64,000 nucleotides of DNA from Senimuribacter sp049852125 (GTDB taxonomy: Bacteria; Bacillota; Clostridia; Peptostreptococcales; Anaerovoracaceae), in the NCBI RefSeq assembly GCF_049852125.1, contig NZ_CP187532.1, positions 2,480,001-2,544,000 on the forward strand, in the 5' to 3' direction. Both the position numbers and the translations under genes were made by a program. Below the pieces are notes generated by a model. It made no database searches. It was given only the letters and a program-made list of their open reading frames with translations, and was not told the origin of the DNA. Positions 25,734-34,721 of the stretch are shown here, in pieces. Each line of letters starts with the position of its first letter. Positions within the stretch are counted from its first letter, which is position 1.

Positions 25734-26786
25734 TTATTTCCCGAGAACTAACGCATCAATTTCATTGATGTAGTAGTCTACATCCTTCTGTTTACGCTGT
25801 TTCTGTCTTTCTTCCAAAAGCGGATACATGAAGTAAACCAACAGACCCTTTTCAGTATGTAATCTGTTTTCTGCCTGCGGAATCAAAACGGACTGGTCGC
25901 TATCCCATACCTCGTCAGAAATCTCATAGCCTCTGTTTCCAGGCAGATTGTGCATTACCTTAATGGAAGGTTTTGCCTTGGACAGTAGTTCCTTATTTAC
26001 AGAATACTTAGGGAAGAAGGTCGCAATCTTCTTATCCTTCAGATGGTCACTGCCGTGATACCACCATGCGTCTGTGGCGATAAAGTCAACCTGGTCGATG
26101 TATTCATACGGATCATCTGTCTGAATGAATTTACCGCCGGATTTTTCCATTTCTGCCTTGCAGTACGCTACGTCTTCCGGTGCCATTTCTGCTTCCTTCG
26201 GTGCGCAGGAGATAAAGGTTACGCCCATTTTGGAAAGCAGTCTTGCTTCAGTTCTGCATACGCCGCCGATGTTATCGCCCAGTACGGAATTATCGCCGAT
26301 GAACATATACACCAGATCTTCGATTTTCTTGCCTTCCGGCATATATTCTGTCATCGTGAACAGGTCGCACAGCGCCTGAGTTGGATGCATGCATTTGGAG
26401 CTCATACCGCTGAATACAGGTACGTCAGAGTACTTTGCAAGCTCAATGATGGTATCCTGAGATTCGGTACGAATTTCGATGGCATCGCACATACCGGACA
26501 GTACCTGCGCGGTATCCTTGATGGTTTCTCTGTCTTCACCGCAGTGGAGCGTCTTGGTTTCCAGATACAGTGCATGTCCTCCAAGCTGTGTCATAGCTGC
26601 CTCAAAGGAAACTCTGGTTCTGGTGGACGGCTGGTCAAACATCATTGCCAGGGACTGATCCTTCAAGAGCGGGAGTCTGATTCCTTTTCTCTCTGCATCT
26701 TTTAACGTTTTGATTACCTTGAGCATCTCAAGATATTCTTCTTTAGTAAAATCATCTGTTTCAATAAAGTGTTTTAGTTCTGCCAT
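25734..26786 (-). CDS. Aspartate/ornithine carbamoyltransferase superfamily protein, copy 2
   Basis: 350 residues, nearly identical to the protein at 936-1982 except for the first few residues and the last 25 (LEERQKQRKQKDVDYY here). It has the same PSTRTRVSFE carbamoyl-phosphate site and the same unusual HNLPGNRG and DAWWYHGSD substrate loops. Nucleotide similarity is also high (often above 90% in the core by eye), suggesting recent duplication or gene conversion. In this operon it would phosphorolyse a ureido compound to carbamoyl phosphate, which carbamate kinase converts to ATP; acceptor specificity cannot be read from sequence. Confidence 0.85.
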   Translation of the reverse strand: MAELKHFIETDDFTKEEYLEMLKVIKTLKDAERKGIRLPLLKDQSLAMMFDQPSTRTRVSFEAAMTQLGGHALYLETKTLHCGEDRETIKDTAQVLSGMCDAIEIRTESQDTIIELAKYSDVPVFSGMSSKCMHPTQALCDLFTMTEYMPEGKKIEDLVYMFIGDNSVLGDNIGGVCRTEARLLSKMGVTFISCAPKEAEMAPEDVAYCKAEMEKSGGKFIQTDDPYEYIDQVDFIATDAWWYHGSDHLKDKKIATFFPKYSVNKELLSKAKPSIKVMHNLPGNRGYEISDEVWDSDQSVLIPQAENRLHTEKGLLVYFMYPLLEERQKQRKQKDVDYYINEIDALVLGK

Positions 26787-26825
26787 AATTTTAGCCTTCC
26801 TTTTATTAATTTTAAGTGATATATT

Positions 26826-27650
26826 TTATCTCATATAATTTAAAATATCTTCGCCCGTCGCAAACCACACATCATCGTAAGAGCGCATATAGTCCAGCAT
26901 TTCCTCGAGCAATCCTATCCTACCTGGAGCAGCGATAGTAGCCGGATCCAGCTGTAATACATAACAGAGTCCGTATTCTCTACAACCGTCAAACTCATCT
27001 TTCCAGTTGGATAATACACCTGTATAATTTGCTATCCTACCCTGACCTGCCGGAAATGCTGGTTTATAATTGAATGCAAAGTAGGGCAAATCATAATTGA
27101 CCCAATGTATGGGAATTTCTAGGATTGTCTCTCCGTTTCCTAAATCTTTCGCATATGGTCTGTCATCATCACCAAGATTGCTGGAATACGCCATACCATA
27201 TTTTCTGGCAATACGCAAAGTATCCAAAGTCAATTCTCCTTCTGGACTTCTAAATCCCTTCGGTCTGATGCCGCAAACCTTTTCGATTGCTGCAACGCAT
27301 TTAGCCATAGCATCTTCCTGTTCATCTTCTGACAGCAAGGCCATATGTTCATGATGATAGCCCAGTCCTGCAATCTCATGCCCTGCATCTTTAATTGCAC
27401 AGACTTTTTCCGGATATTGTTCCGCTACCCAGCCGGGTACAAAGAAAGTCGCCTTCAAATCACGTTCTTCCAGTACACTCATTAATCGATCCACGCCTCT
27501 AGTCATGCCATACTGTCCTAGAGACAAAGTTTTCGGCATATTGATACAGGCTGAATCCAGCTGTAGCCAAAATAATTCAGCGTTCAAGTTGATGCTAATC
27601 ATTGTCGCACATTCTTTTTTCTTCGGCCAAATTGGTTTCTCTATATACAT
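26826..27650 (-). CDS. Polysaccharide-deacetylase-fold hydrolase, PuuE/HpPgdA-like, altered metal site
   Basis: 274 residues with the NodB-type barrel: LKATFFVPGWVAEQYPEKV, GHEIAGLGYHHEHM, PKGFRSPEGELT, and a C-terminal block LLEEMLDYMRSYDDVWFATG. The first motif Asp (TFDVDGD in the neighbour) is replaced by INLNAELFW, and the first His of the His-His pair is changed (AGLGYHHE against GHHGYAHE). These positions bind metal in true deacetylases; their loss resembles PuuE allantoinase and cyclic imide hydrolase, members of this fold described as metal-independent. ATG follows the upstream stop directly, with GGAGGTG inside the upstream gene, so the two are coupled. Confidence 0.7.
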   Translation of the reverse strand: MYIEKPIWPKKKECATMISINLNAELFWLQLDSACINMPKTLSLGQYGMTRGVDRLMSVLEERDLKATFFVPGWVAEQYPEKVCAIKDAGHEIAGLGYHHEHMALLSEDEQEDAMAKCVAAIEKVCGIRPKGFRSPEGELTLDTLRIARKYGMAYSSNLGDDDRPYAKDLGNGETILEIPIHWVNYDLPYFAFNYKPAFPAGQGRIANYTGVLSNWKDEFDGCREYGLCYVLQLDPATIAAPGRIGLLEEMLDYMRSYDDVWFATGEDILNYMR

Positions 27651-28508
27651 CTACTTCACCTCCCCTTTCAGATGGTTCGCCCGATACCAATCAGCAATCT
27701 CGCTTCCTGTGGCGACCCATACATCGTCATGTTTTGTGACTTCTGCTAATAGGTGATCCAGAATTTTTATCCTGCCTGGAGAGCCGATAACCTGTGGGTG
27801 GCTCATAAAGGAAATACACAATCCGTATTTGTGATGTCCTTTAAATTCTCTTAGAAAGTTATCTTCTACACAACGATAACAAGATATCCGATCCTGTCCG
27901 GCTGGTTCTGCCGGATACATATTATAAGCCATCGCTACATAGTCATCTACTTCCCATTTGGTTGGGATCTCGATAAAATCCGTCTCCTCTCCATCAATGA
28001 TAGTTCTGTAAGGCCGATCGTCCCCTCGCATGGAACTGGAATAGCGAAACCCTCTCTCACAGAGCAGCTTCGGCGTTTCGATAGACCAGTCTCCTGACGG
28101 CGTGCGAAAACCAGTGACTTCATGACCAATCAGTTCCTTGAATATTTTTTGAGTTTTTTCAATAATTTCAATCTGTTCTTCTACAGTACATCCTGCAAAA
28201 CGTTCATGTGCATAACCGTGATGACCAATCTCGTGCCCCGCCGCTGCAATTCTTTTAATCACTTCCGGGTAACGTTCTGCACTCAGTCCCGGTACATAAA
28301 ATGTTGCCTTGACATTATACTCGTTCAGTTTATCCAAAATTCTATCCACGCACCGCTTTGGCCCATACTGCCCGATGGATTTGGATTTGATATATTTCTC
28401 TCCGTTAGGCAGTCCTCGATTTCCGTTCTCCCAAGTTGTATCTCCGTCCACATCAAAAGTGAACATAACTGCCGACTTCTTTCCTTCCGGCCATTTTATC
28501 CCGTTCAT
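27651..28508 (-). CDS. Polysaccharide-deacetylase-fold hydrolase, PuuE/HpPgdA-like
   Basis: 285 residues, no signal peptide, so probably cytoplasmic and not a cell-wall enzyme. Motifs: VMFTFDVDGDTTWENG near 17, VKATFYVPGLSAERYPEV near 75, AGHEIGHHGYAHERF near 97, VTGFRTPSGDWS near 138, FMSHPQVIGSPGRI near 235. Metal-site Asp and His residues are kept, unlike its tandem paralogue downstream. Candidate activity is hydrolysis of a cyclic amide (hydantoin, allantoin or imide) rather than sugar deacetylation, judged from the operon. Confidence 0.75.
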   Translation of the reverse strand: MNGIKWPEGKKSAVMFTFDVDGDTTWENGNRGLPNGEKYIKSKSIGQYGPKRCVDRILDKLNEYNVKATFYVPGLSAERYPEVIKRIAAAGHEIGHHGYAHERFAGCTVEEQIEIIEKTQKIFKELIGHEVTGFRTPSGDWSIETPKLLCERGFRYSSSMRGDDRPYRTIIDGEETDFIEIPTKWEVDDYVAMAYNMYPAEPAGQDRISCYRCVEDNFLREFKGHHKYGLCISFMSHPQVIGSPGRIKILDHLLAEVTKHDDVWVATGSEIADWYRANHLKGEVK

Positions 28509-28548
28509 AACTACTCCTTCAATCTTAAACTTCTCTTAATCCCTTCTC

Positions 28549-29268
28549 CTAAAGTTTTATATTGCTTTTATTTGTAAATGGCGTATACATATCCGAAATA
28601 TGTCTTACACCTGTTCTTACACAAAATTCAGCAAACGCTACAGAAAGAAATGCTGGATCGAAAACCTTGACAGGCAAATTAGCTTCAATATAATCTCCGT
28701 ATTCCGCCATTCCGAGGCAGCCTAAAATGATTCCATCTGCATTTTCCTCTATAACTGCCTTTCTGCATACATCAAGAAGATACTTTTGTGTCACATTTTT
28801 ATCTGCTCTTAATTCATGAATCGGAATATCCAAAGCTTTTACAGATGTCATCTTTGTCTGCGCAATACAGTTTTTCATCAATCGACGATATGTTCTGGGA
28901 ATATTACTGCTTTCTGTAGTAATCACACAGAATCTATTGCACATTAAACTTGCAATTGCCAACGTCAGCTCTCCCGGTCCAATTACCGGTATACGCACAT
29001 TCTCTCTGATTGCATCCACCGCCACATCACTAAAGCAGTACATTACAAACGCCTCGTAACCTTCCGCTTCGGCTTTTATGGCTTCCCTGATTAATTCAGG
29101 TGCGGCAAAAGCTTCATCTGTATGACAATCAAGTTCGTCAGGTCCTTCCTTTATACAACCCACAGACAGTTCTACATCATCAGATAAGACCTCCGACAAC
29201 ATTTTTCCTCTTAGCTCAAGGGTTTCGCTATCCATTGCTTTATCTGGCATAACGGCTTTTATCTTCAT
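28549..29268 (-). CDS. Hydantoin/aspartate racemase family protein
   Basis: 239 residues of the two-Cys racemase fold. First catalytic Cys lies in EAFVMYCFSDVAVDAI near 76 and the second in ADGIILGCLGMAEYG near 185. The gene length and the MPDKAMDSETLELRGKMLSE start resemble Asp/Glu/hydantoin racemases. It would interconvert D- and L-forms so that one stereospecific hydrolase handles both. Start overlaps the symporter stop by 4 bp (ATGA), indicating coupling. Confidence 0.78.
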   Translation of the reverse strand: MKIKAVMPDKAMDSETLELRGKMLSEVLSDDVELSVGCIKEGPDELDCHTDEAFAAPELIREAIKAEAEGYEAFVMYCFSDVAVDAIRENVRIPVIGPGELTLAIASLMCNRFCVITTESSNIPRTYRRLMKNCIAQTKMTSVKALDIPIHELRADKNVTQKYLLDVCRKAVIEENADGIILGCLGMAEYGDYIEANLPVKVFDPAFLSVAFAEFCVRTGVRHISDMYTPFTNKSNIKL

Positions 29269-30842
29269 ATTTCCTCCTTTTCTTCCGTCCTTTCATATTC
29301 CAATTTCATTTCTTCTGACCATGCCTCTGTCTCTATCCCAACATTAGTTGAAACAAATCGTGCTCCATTACTATTTTTATAGTCGACATATACTTTTTTA
29401 ACTAGCTTACTTGCCACAAGCAGTGTCGGCAGGTTAATAAAGACAATCAATGCGTTAATCAAATCAGATACATACCATAAATTGTCCAGACCCATTCCGG
29501 AAAGAACTGTAATGGTTCCAATCGGAACAAAAATCAGCGCACACAATACTCGTATCAGTGTAATAAACTCTTTCTTGCTTGAAATCTTATTTGCGGCAAT
29601 TTCTGAATAAGTCATATCGCAAAGCAAAGTTGTGAACGCAAATATTGTAAATGCCAGAAGGAAGAGTATTACGATTACTGTATCAAAGGCTCCATCTCCT
29701 GGAACAAGCTCCTTAACAGAAGCAACATACGTTCCAATTTTGTCTAATTTAAGGCTTTCCCAATCATAGGCAGGATTTTCCCAAATGGTTCCTGCTGTGA
29801 TAATGAAACCTGTAAGCGTACAAATAATAACCGTGTCAATAAATACACCTATTGCCTGCATAAAGCCCTGTTCACAAGGATGATTTGCATCAGCAATGGA
29901 TGCTGCTTGTGTGGCAGTACCCATACCTGCTTCATTTGATATCAGGCCTCGTTTTAATCCATTGGATAATGCTGCTCCAAATGCACCGCCAAAAATCGCA
30001 GCAGGTTTAAATGCACCTACAAATACTGCGGAAAGGAAAGCAGGGAATTTTGTAATATTAATAATGATTAATAGCAGTACGATTGCCACAAATGAAATTG
30101 CCATAAAGGGAACTATTTTATTTGAGAATTTAATCGCTCTTTTAATGCCGCCAAAGGTCAAAACCGCAACGATAATTATAATTGCTGCTGCAACAACATA
30201 ATATATCGGTTCATTGATCTCGGTTGTATGACCGGAAAATTCATTAACAATAGAACTAATACCAGTGAATACATGGAATGTATGTGCCGGAATACTTAAT
30301 AGATTATATATCAAGTACAATATGCACAAAATAAATCCCACCCATTTTTTATTTTTCCATACCTTTTGAACGTAAAATGTGAAACCTCCTACGTATTCAT
30401 TGCCTCTTCTTTCTTTAAATAATTGCGCTAAAGTTGATTCACTAAACGCTGTAGCCATACCAAGACATGCAGAAATCCACATCCAGAAAATGGCACCAGG
30501 TCCTCCCAGTGTAACCGCCCCTGTTACGCCTACAATATTGCCTGCACCAACTCTACACGCCATACTGATTAAAAATGCCCCTACCGGACTTTCACCGATT
30601 GTTGCTTCCTTTTTAGACATTAACAATTTGAAGCCCGTTTTAAAATCTCTAATCTGGACAAACCCCAGTTTGAGTGTGAAGTACAAGCCACCGCCAAGCA
30701 ATAAGAGGATCAGCAAAGAAAACCTCCCTAAAATAGGGATACTAGCATACCACTCATAATTTGTTGGGAAATCCCACAAAAAATCAGCTACAGGAACAAC
30801 GCTTGCAAATGCATCGTTTATAAATGAAAATATACCTTCCAT
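29265..30842 (-). CDS. AGCS-family sodium:amino-acid symporter
   Basis: 525 residues with about ten to eleven membrane segments. Family signatures: GGGLYFTLKLGFVQIRDFK near 55, GNIVGVTGAVTLGGPGAIFW near 100, NEAGMGTATQAASIADANHP near 300. Imports alanine, glycine or a related small amino acid with Na+; in this operon the cargo may be a ureide or N-carbamoyl amino acid. First gene of the operon, with GGAG before the ATG and a sigma-54 promoter about 80 bp upstream. Confidence 0.9.
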   Translation of the reverse strand: MEGIFSFINDAFASVVPVADFLWDFPTNYEWYASIPILGRFSLLILLLLGGGLYFTLKLGFVQIRDFKTGFKLLMSKKEATIGESPVGAFLISMACRVGAGNIVGVTGAVTLGGPGAIFWMWISACLGMATAFSESTLAQLFKERRGNEYVGGFTFYVQKVWKNKKWVGFILCILYLIYNLLSIPAHTFHVFTGISSIVNEFSGHTTEINEPIYYVVAAAIIIIVAVLTFGGIKRAIKFSNKIVPFMAISFVAIVLLLIIINITKFPAFLSAVFVGAFKPAAIFGGAFGAALSNGLKRGLISNEAGMGTATQAASIADANHPCEQGFMQAIGVFIDTVIICTLTGFIITAGTIWENPAYDWESLKLDKIGTYVASVKELVPGDGAFDTVIVILFLLAFTIFAFTTLLCDMTYSEIAANKISSKKEFITLIRVLCALIFVPIGTITVLSGMGLDNLWYVSDLINALIVFINLPTLLVASKLVKKVYVDYKNSNGARFVSTNVGIETEAWSEEMKLEYERTEEKEEI

Positions 30843-30919
30843 AATATTTCTCCTTCCTATTTGTTCATCCCATTTGCTAGCACACGGTTATTAAATGTAA
30901 TTACACTATTTTAAAGTCG

Positions 30920-30935
30920 CAAAATCCATGCCAAA
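30920..30935 (-). promoter_or_regulatory. Sigma-54 (-24/-12) promoter
   Basis: The minus strand reads TTGGCATGGATTTTGC, matching TGGCAyr-N4-TTGC with the invariant GG and GC separated by exactly 10 bp. It lies about 80 bp before the symporter ATG and downstream of a sigma-54 activator gene, making it a strong candidate for the promoter of the 24468-30842 operon. Confidence 0.85.
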
Positions 30936-31024
30936 CTCAAAATCAGACAAAAAGGGATTCTTCCCCTAAATTACCCAAATCCGCATTTCATGCTCTCAAA
31001 ATATTCTTAGGTTCAATAAAAAAA

Positions 31025-31061
31025 TAGGCTTTATAGGTAACATTTAAACCTATAAAGCCTA
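31025..31061 (-). terminator. Terminator of the sigma-54 activator gene
   Basis: Perfect 14-bp stem TAGGCTTTATAGGT/ACCTATAAAGCCTA with a 9-nt loop, followed on the minus strand by seven T residues. It separates the activator gene from the operon promoter; the dyad could also serve as an activator site. Confidence 0.85.
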
Positions 31062-31097
31062 ATTATAAAAGAATTCCGTTAGCATCTTGTCATCATT

Positions 31098-33152
31098 TTA
31101 CTTTCTTATAAAGCCAATCCTATCGTATTCCAAATGCCTCAAAATTGCTTTCCCCTCCTTAGAAATCACAGTACCTGACCTTCCTCGTCCTGCTATAGCG
31201 AATCCATACTCAGAAAGCACTTTCAAAGAATACCTGATATCTCCTTCTGTGATGTGCGGATTATCCTCTCCAATACGTTCTAACATTCTAACACGCCCAG
31301 GTTTTTCACCTTTTTCACAGCTCTCCTTCAGCACGTTTAAGACCACTCTATGTAGCGAAATATTTCTTCCTTCCAACAAAATAAATTTTTCCATTAAAGA
31401 ATCTGACATTGTTTCCTCGTATCCCTCCGCATCTTCTTCTATCACTGTATCTTCTTCCCAGCTTGGAGGAAATGCATCTACATCAATAATTCTTTTATTA
31501 TAGCATGTCAAGTATTCAACCATATTCCTTAATTCACGCACATTGCCATGCCATGTGTGCGATAGAATTTTTTTCTCCGCCTCTTTCGTAAGGATAATCT
31601 TCTTATTTACATTCCCTGCATAATAATAAAAAAGAGGCAAAATATCTTCCGGCCTTTCCTTAAGACTTTGTAGCTCCAACGGTAGCACATTAATTCGATA
31701 ATATAAATCTTCTCTAAACAATTTGCGTTTTACCATATCATACAAATTCTTGTTTGTAGCTGCTATAATTCTTACATCAACAGAAATCGTCTTATTCGCT
31801 CCCACTGGCATAATTCTATGTTCTTCAAGTACCCTTAAGAGTTTAGCTTGTAATAAAAGCGGCATTTCACCTATTTCATCAAGAAAAAGAGTACCCTTAT
31901 GCGCTAACTCAAACAAACCAACTTTTCCTTCTTTATTTGCTCCCGTAAATGCACCTCTTGCATATCCAAACAATTCACTTTCCAATAGATTTTCTGGAAT
32001 AGCCGCGCAATTTATCGCAACAAAATTAAATCCGCATCGTTCTGATTCATTATGTATGCTTTGTGCAAAAACCTCTTTTCCAGTGCCACTTTCGCCCGTA
32101 ATTAACACCGGATAATTGTTCTTTGCAATTCTCTTTGCATATTCAATTTTTTCTTTAATGATTTGACTTTCCCCAATAATCTCCTCAAAAGTGAACCGAG
32201 CGCCATGTGGCGCATCACTCAACTCAGAATTTATTTTTTGCTTTAACGGTTCTTCCCATCTTGAAAGAAAAATAATATTCCCTAGAATTTCTTCGCCTTG
32301 TTTCAATTCAAAAGTCGATATGCATAGTCTTTCTTGCTCAAGTTTTATAAACTGAATATCCTTTTTATTCTTTAATTCCGGAAATATATCATACACATAA
32401 CTTCCGTCTAGTCGCTTTGTCCTTGGCAACATCATTTCTGACGCAGTTTTATTACATAAGTAAATTCTTTTATTTTCATCAATAAGAATAATACCTTCTT
32501 CTAGAAACTGGATAAATATTTTAATACTCTCTCTTAAAGTCTTTCGTTCATCGAGCAATTTATCCATATTCGAAAAAAACTCTTTCCGAATTTCATACGC
32601 TTCATTCTCCACGAATTCATTATACACTCCGATTTTTTCAGCAATCAAGTACAGCACATCCATGTTTATAACAGATTCGCCCAAATTTATCACAGTTTCT
32701 ATACCCTCTGGAATCAGTTGCAATTCATTAGGCGTAATTGCAAACTTTATGTCCCGATCATATTCACCAATTCCAAAATACGGAAACAATTCCACATCAG
32801 AGAATCCGCCATTATATAACAATTCCATCAGCCTCATGCAATGGCTATAATCAATATTAACAAGTAGCGCTTTTGCTCCCTTGGGCAAAGCTTCCAACAT
32901 TTTCATTTGCATTTTGCTAAGAGAAAGTGATATCAATATCACTTCCATATCCATCCCAGCCTTTTTACGCACACGATGCATAACATTTGAGCTAGCAACA
33001 ATTCCATATTCCTCTTCTATAATCATAAGTGATTCAAACTCCTCTAAAGAATACTCGTTTGATTGTGCATATTTTCCGATATACTTCTCAAGAGTTTCTT
33101 TCAGATATTTGGCATATTCCTTTTCCGTTGCTATTATTGCAATTTTTTTCAT
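31098..33152 (-). CDS. Sigma-54-dependent transcriptional activator with unusual C-terminus
   Basis: 684 residues. Residues 1-200 form a PrpR-like sensory region, 215-300 a PAS domain (LEEGIILIDENKRIYLCNKT), and 330-560 the AAA+ domain with Walker A GESGTGKEVFAQS, the sigma-54-contacting GAFTGA loop, Walker B GTLFLDEIGEMP and the Arg-finger region. The C-terminus after 580 lacks the usual Fis-type helix-turn-helix; instead the final ~100 residues look like a winged helix (EGDIRYSLKVLSEYGFAIAG, RGRSGTVISKEGKAILR). GAGGAT precedes the ATG. Located directly upstream of, and co-oriented with, the operon carrying a -24/-12 promoter, which it most likely activates in response to a catabolic substrate. 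Confidence 0.9.
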   Translation of the reverse strand: MKKIAIIATEKEYAKYLKETLEKYIGKYAQSNEYSLEEFESLMIIEEEYGIVASSNVMHRVRKKAGMDMEVILISLSLSKMQMKMLEALPKGAKALLVNIDYSHCMRLMELLYNGGFSDVELFPYFGIGEYDRDIKFAITPNELQLIPEGIETVINLGESVINMDVLYLIAEKIGVYNEFVENEAYEIRKEFFSNMDKLLDERKTLRESIKIFIQFLEEGIILIDENKRIYLCNKTASEMMLPRTKRLDGSYVYDIFPELKNKKDIQFIKLEQERLCISTFELKQGEEILGNIIFLSRWEEPLKQKINSELSDAPHGARFTFEEIIGESQIIKEKIEYAKRIAKNNYPVLITGESGTGKEVFAQSIHNESERCGFNFVAINCAAIPENLLESELFGYARGAFTGANKEGKVGLFELAHKGTLFLDEIGEMPLLLQAKLLRVLEEHRIMPVGANKTISVDVRIIAATNKNLYDMVKRKLFREDLYYRINVLPLELQSLKERPEDILPLFYYYAGNVNKKIILTKEAEKKILSHTWHGNVRELRNMVEYLTCYNKRIIDVDAFPPSWEEDTVIEEDAEGYEETMSDSLMEKFILLEGRNISLHRVVLNVLKESCEKGEKPGRVRMLERIGEDNPHITEGDIRYSLKVLSEYGFAIAGRGRSGTVISKEGKAILRHLEYDRIGFIRK

Positions 33153-33617
33153 TTTATATCATCCTCATATAATCAAATATTTTTTAATAAAAATATTTAC
33201 TTTTTAATTCATATATATCAGCGAATAATGCATAGCCATGTGCATTTCGATGTATCAGGTACTGAAATAGTGGCTAAAAGGTATACGAAATAAAACGTCT
33301 TTGCCTTCGCTTTACTGGCCTTGTGTACACCCATCTCTCTATGGCAGCTAACCTCCTATATCCAACAGGATCATCTCTGTTTCCAGAGGTCCTAACTTCC
33401 TTCGTCCTGTCTGCCCATAACCAGGGTGTCAGCTTTGCTCCCTAACGGGGTCTACGTCCCATGGAATTTATTTCTACCGACTACTGGCTCATTCTTTGTA
33501 TTTTTGATTACCGACTCGCTTCCTGTATCAGCACTGTAATTCGTGGACGCTATCTGTTACATCCTGCTTTGTTCAGTGACTGCCTTGACGACAGCCCTCT
33601 ATCATTACTTGTCTTAC
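33153..33617. other. Intergenic DNA plus non-coding flank of an IS110 remnant
   Basis: The first ~140 bp are the AT-rich promoter region of the sigma-54 activator. From about 33297 the composition changes to a GC-balanced, ORF-poor stretch that runs to the IS110-type transposase stop, the place where IS110/IS1111 elements keep a structured non-coding end. No gene supported here. Confidence 0.45.
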
Positions 33618-34165
33618 TTATGCTGCCTGCAGATAAACTGCTGGTCTCTTGATATCACTAACCATCTTCTTTGGATCATAGTCCACACCTTTTGTCAATA
33701 TCGCATAAAAGGCACGAAGTAATTTTGCTGCAATCGCCATAAGTGACTGCATCTTCTTTAAAGGGTTCAGCTTTCTGGTCGTATAGTATACGTGGAGTGC
33801 TCTGAACTCCGGTTTCTTTGCAACAAGCGACATTGTAACCTCAAAGAGCAGATATCTGGGTCTTTTTCGTTCTCTTCTGCTTATTGTTGTCTTACCCTTA
33901 TGCTTTCCGGAACTGTTTTCAACCAATGCCAGTCCTGCAAGTTTCTGCAGTTCTTTCGGATTGTTAAAGCCACCAATATCGCCTACTTCTGCAAGAAATC
34001 CTGACACTGTCTTGATTCCCACACCCTTAATCTCCAACAGCTTCTCTGTCATCGGAATCTGATTTACTAACTCTTCAATCAGAGTCATTACTTCCTTAAG
34101 ACGTGCGTTTCTTGATTCACAATCCTCCAGGAGCATTCGGATTTCCATTCTTGCCAAGACTTTGA
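33297..34165 (-). mobile_element. IS110/IS1111-family element, remnant
   Basis: Comprises the C-terminal part of a transposase and about 320 bp of downstream non-coding sequence. Its upstream half, including the DEDD catalytic domain, is missing where an IS256-like copy abuts it. The left boundary is approximate and judged only from a composition change. Confidence 0.55.
33618..34157 (-). pseudogene. IS110-family transposase, C-terminal fragment
   Basis: 179-residue frame matching the Transposase_20 domain: LLEIKGVGIKTVSGFLAEVG, ELQKLAGLALVENSSGKHKG, with the conserved Ser in the latter and MAIAAKLLRAFYAILTKG near the end. Residues upstream (KVLARMEI) read through to the junction with the IS256 copy at about 34165. 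The N-terminal RuvC-like half is absent, so inactive. Confidence 0.85.
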
Positions 34166-34721
34166 AAAAAAGTCTGTAAATTACCTTCTATGGTAATTTG
34201 AAACTATGAAACCTTTGAAATTTCAAAAGGTCTTAGTTGAAAATAATATAATACATGTTTTTAGCCATGTCAAGGACTCCTTTCTCAGAAGGAGTCCTTG
34301 TATGCTTTTAATCTGTATTAAACAGGAAAACGATCCCCATACATGATGGAAAATTCTCCATAAACTTTACCCCAGTTTCTTAAAGGCTGTGTCCATTTCT
34401 TCGTTGCCTGTAAGGTTGCAAGATACAGTGATTTCAATAGCGCCTTGTCGTTTGGGAATACTGTGCGCTGGCGATTCAGCTTCTTGTAAGTACTGTTCAG
34501 ACTTTCGATGGCATTGGTCGTATAGATAACTTTTCTCACATCTGTAGAGAATTTGAAGCTAGGCGTTAATACATCCCAGTTCTGCTCCCAGCTCTTCACC
34601 GCATTTGGATATTTATCATTCCATTTTTCTGTTACAATCTGCAATGCTTCATATCCTTGTTTCTCATCCGGTGCCAGATAGATTGATTTCAAATCCCTCG
34701 CAAAGGCTTTCATATCCTTTC
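34166..34721 (-). mobile_element. IS256-family element, truncated copy
   Basis: 556 bp closely matching the left end of the complete copy at 22782 onward: same terminal TGAAAAAAAGTCTGTAAATT, same CAAGGACTCC/GGAGTCCTTG hairpin, same transposase C-terminus. Similarity ends at 34720 or 34721, immediately against the TGACACA terminus of the next element. Confidence 0.88.
34318..34713 (-). pseudogene. IS256-family transposase, C-terminal fragment
   Basis: Last 131 residues of a transposase over 90% identical to the one at 22942-24183, including the catalytic Glu block TTNAIESLNSTYKKLNRQR. It lacks both catalytic Asp residues and any proper start, because the upstream half is replaced by the palindrome-bounded element. 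Confidence 0.9.
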
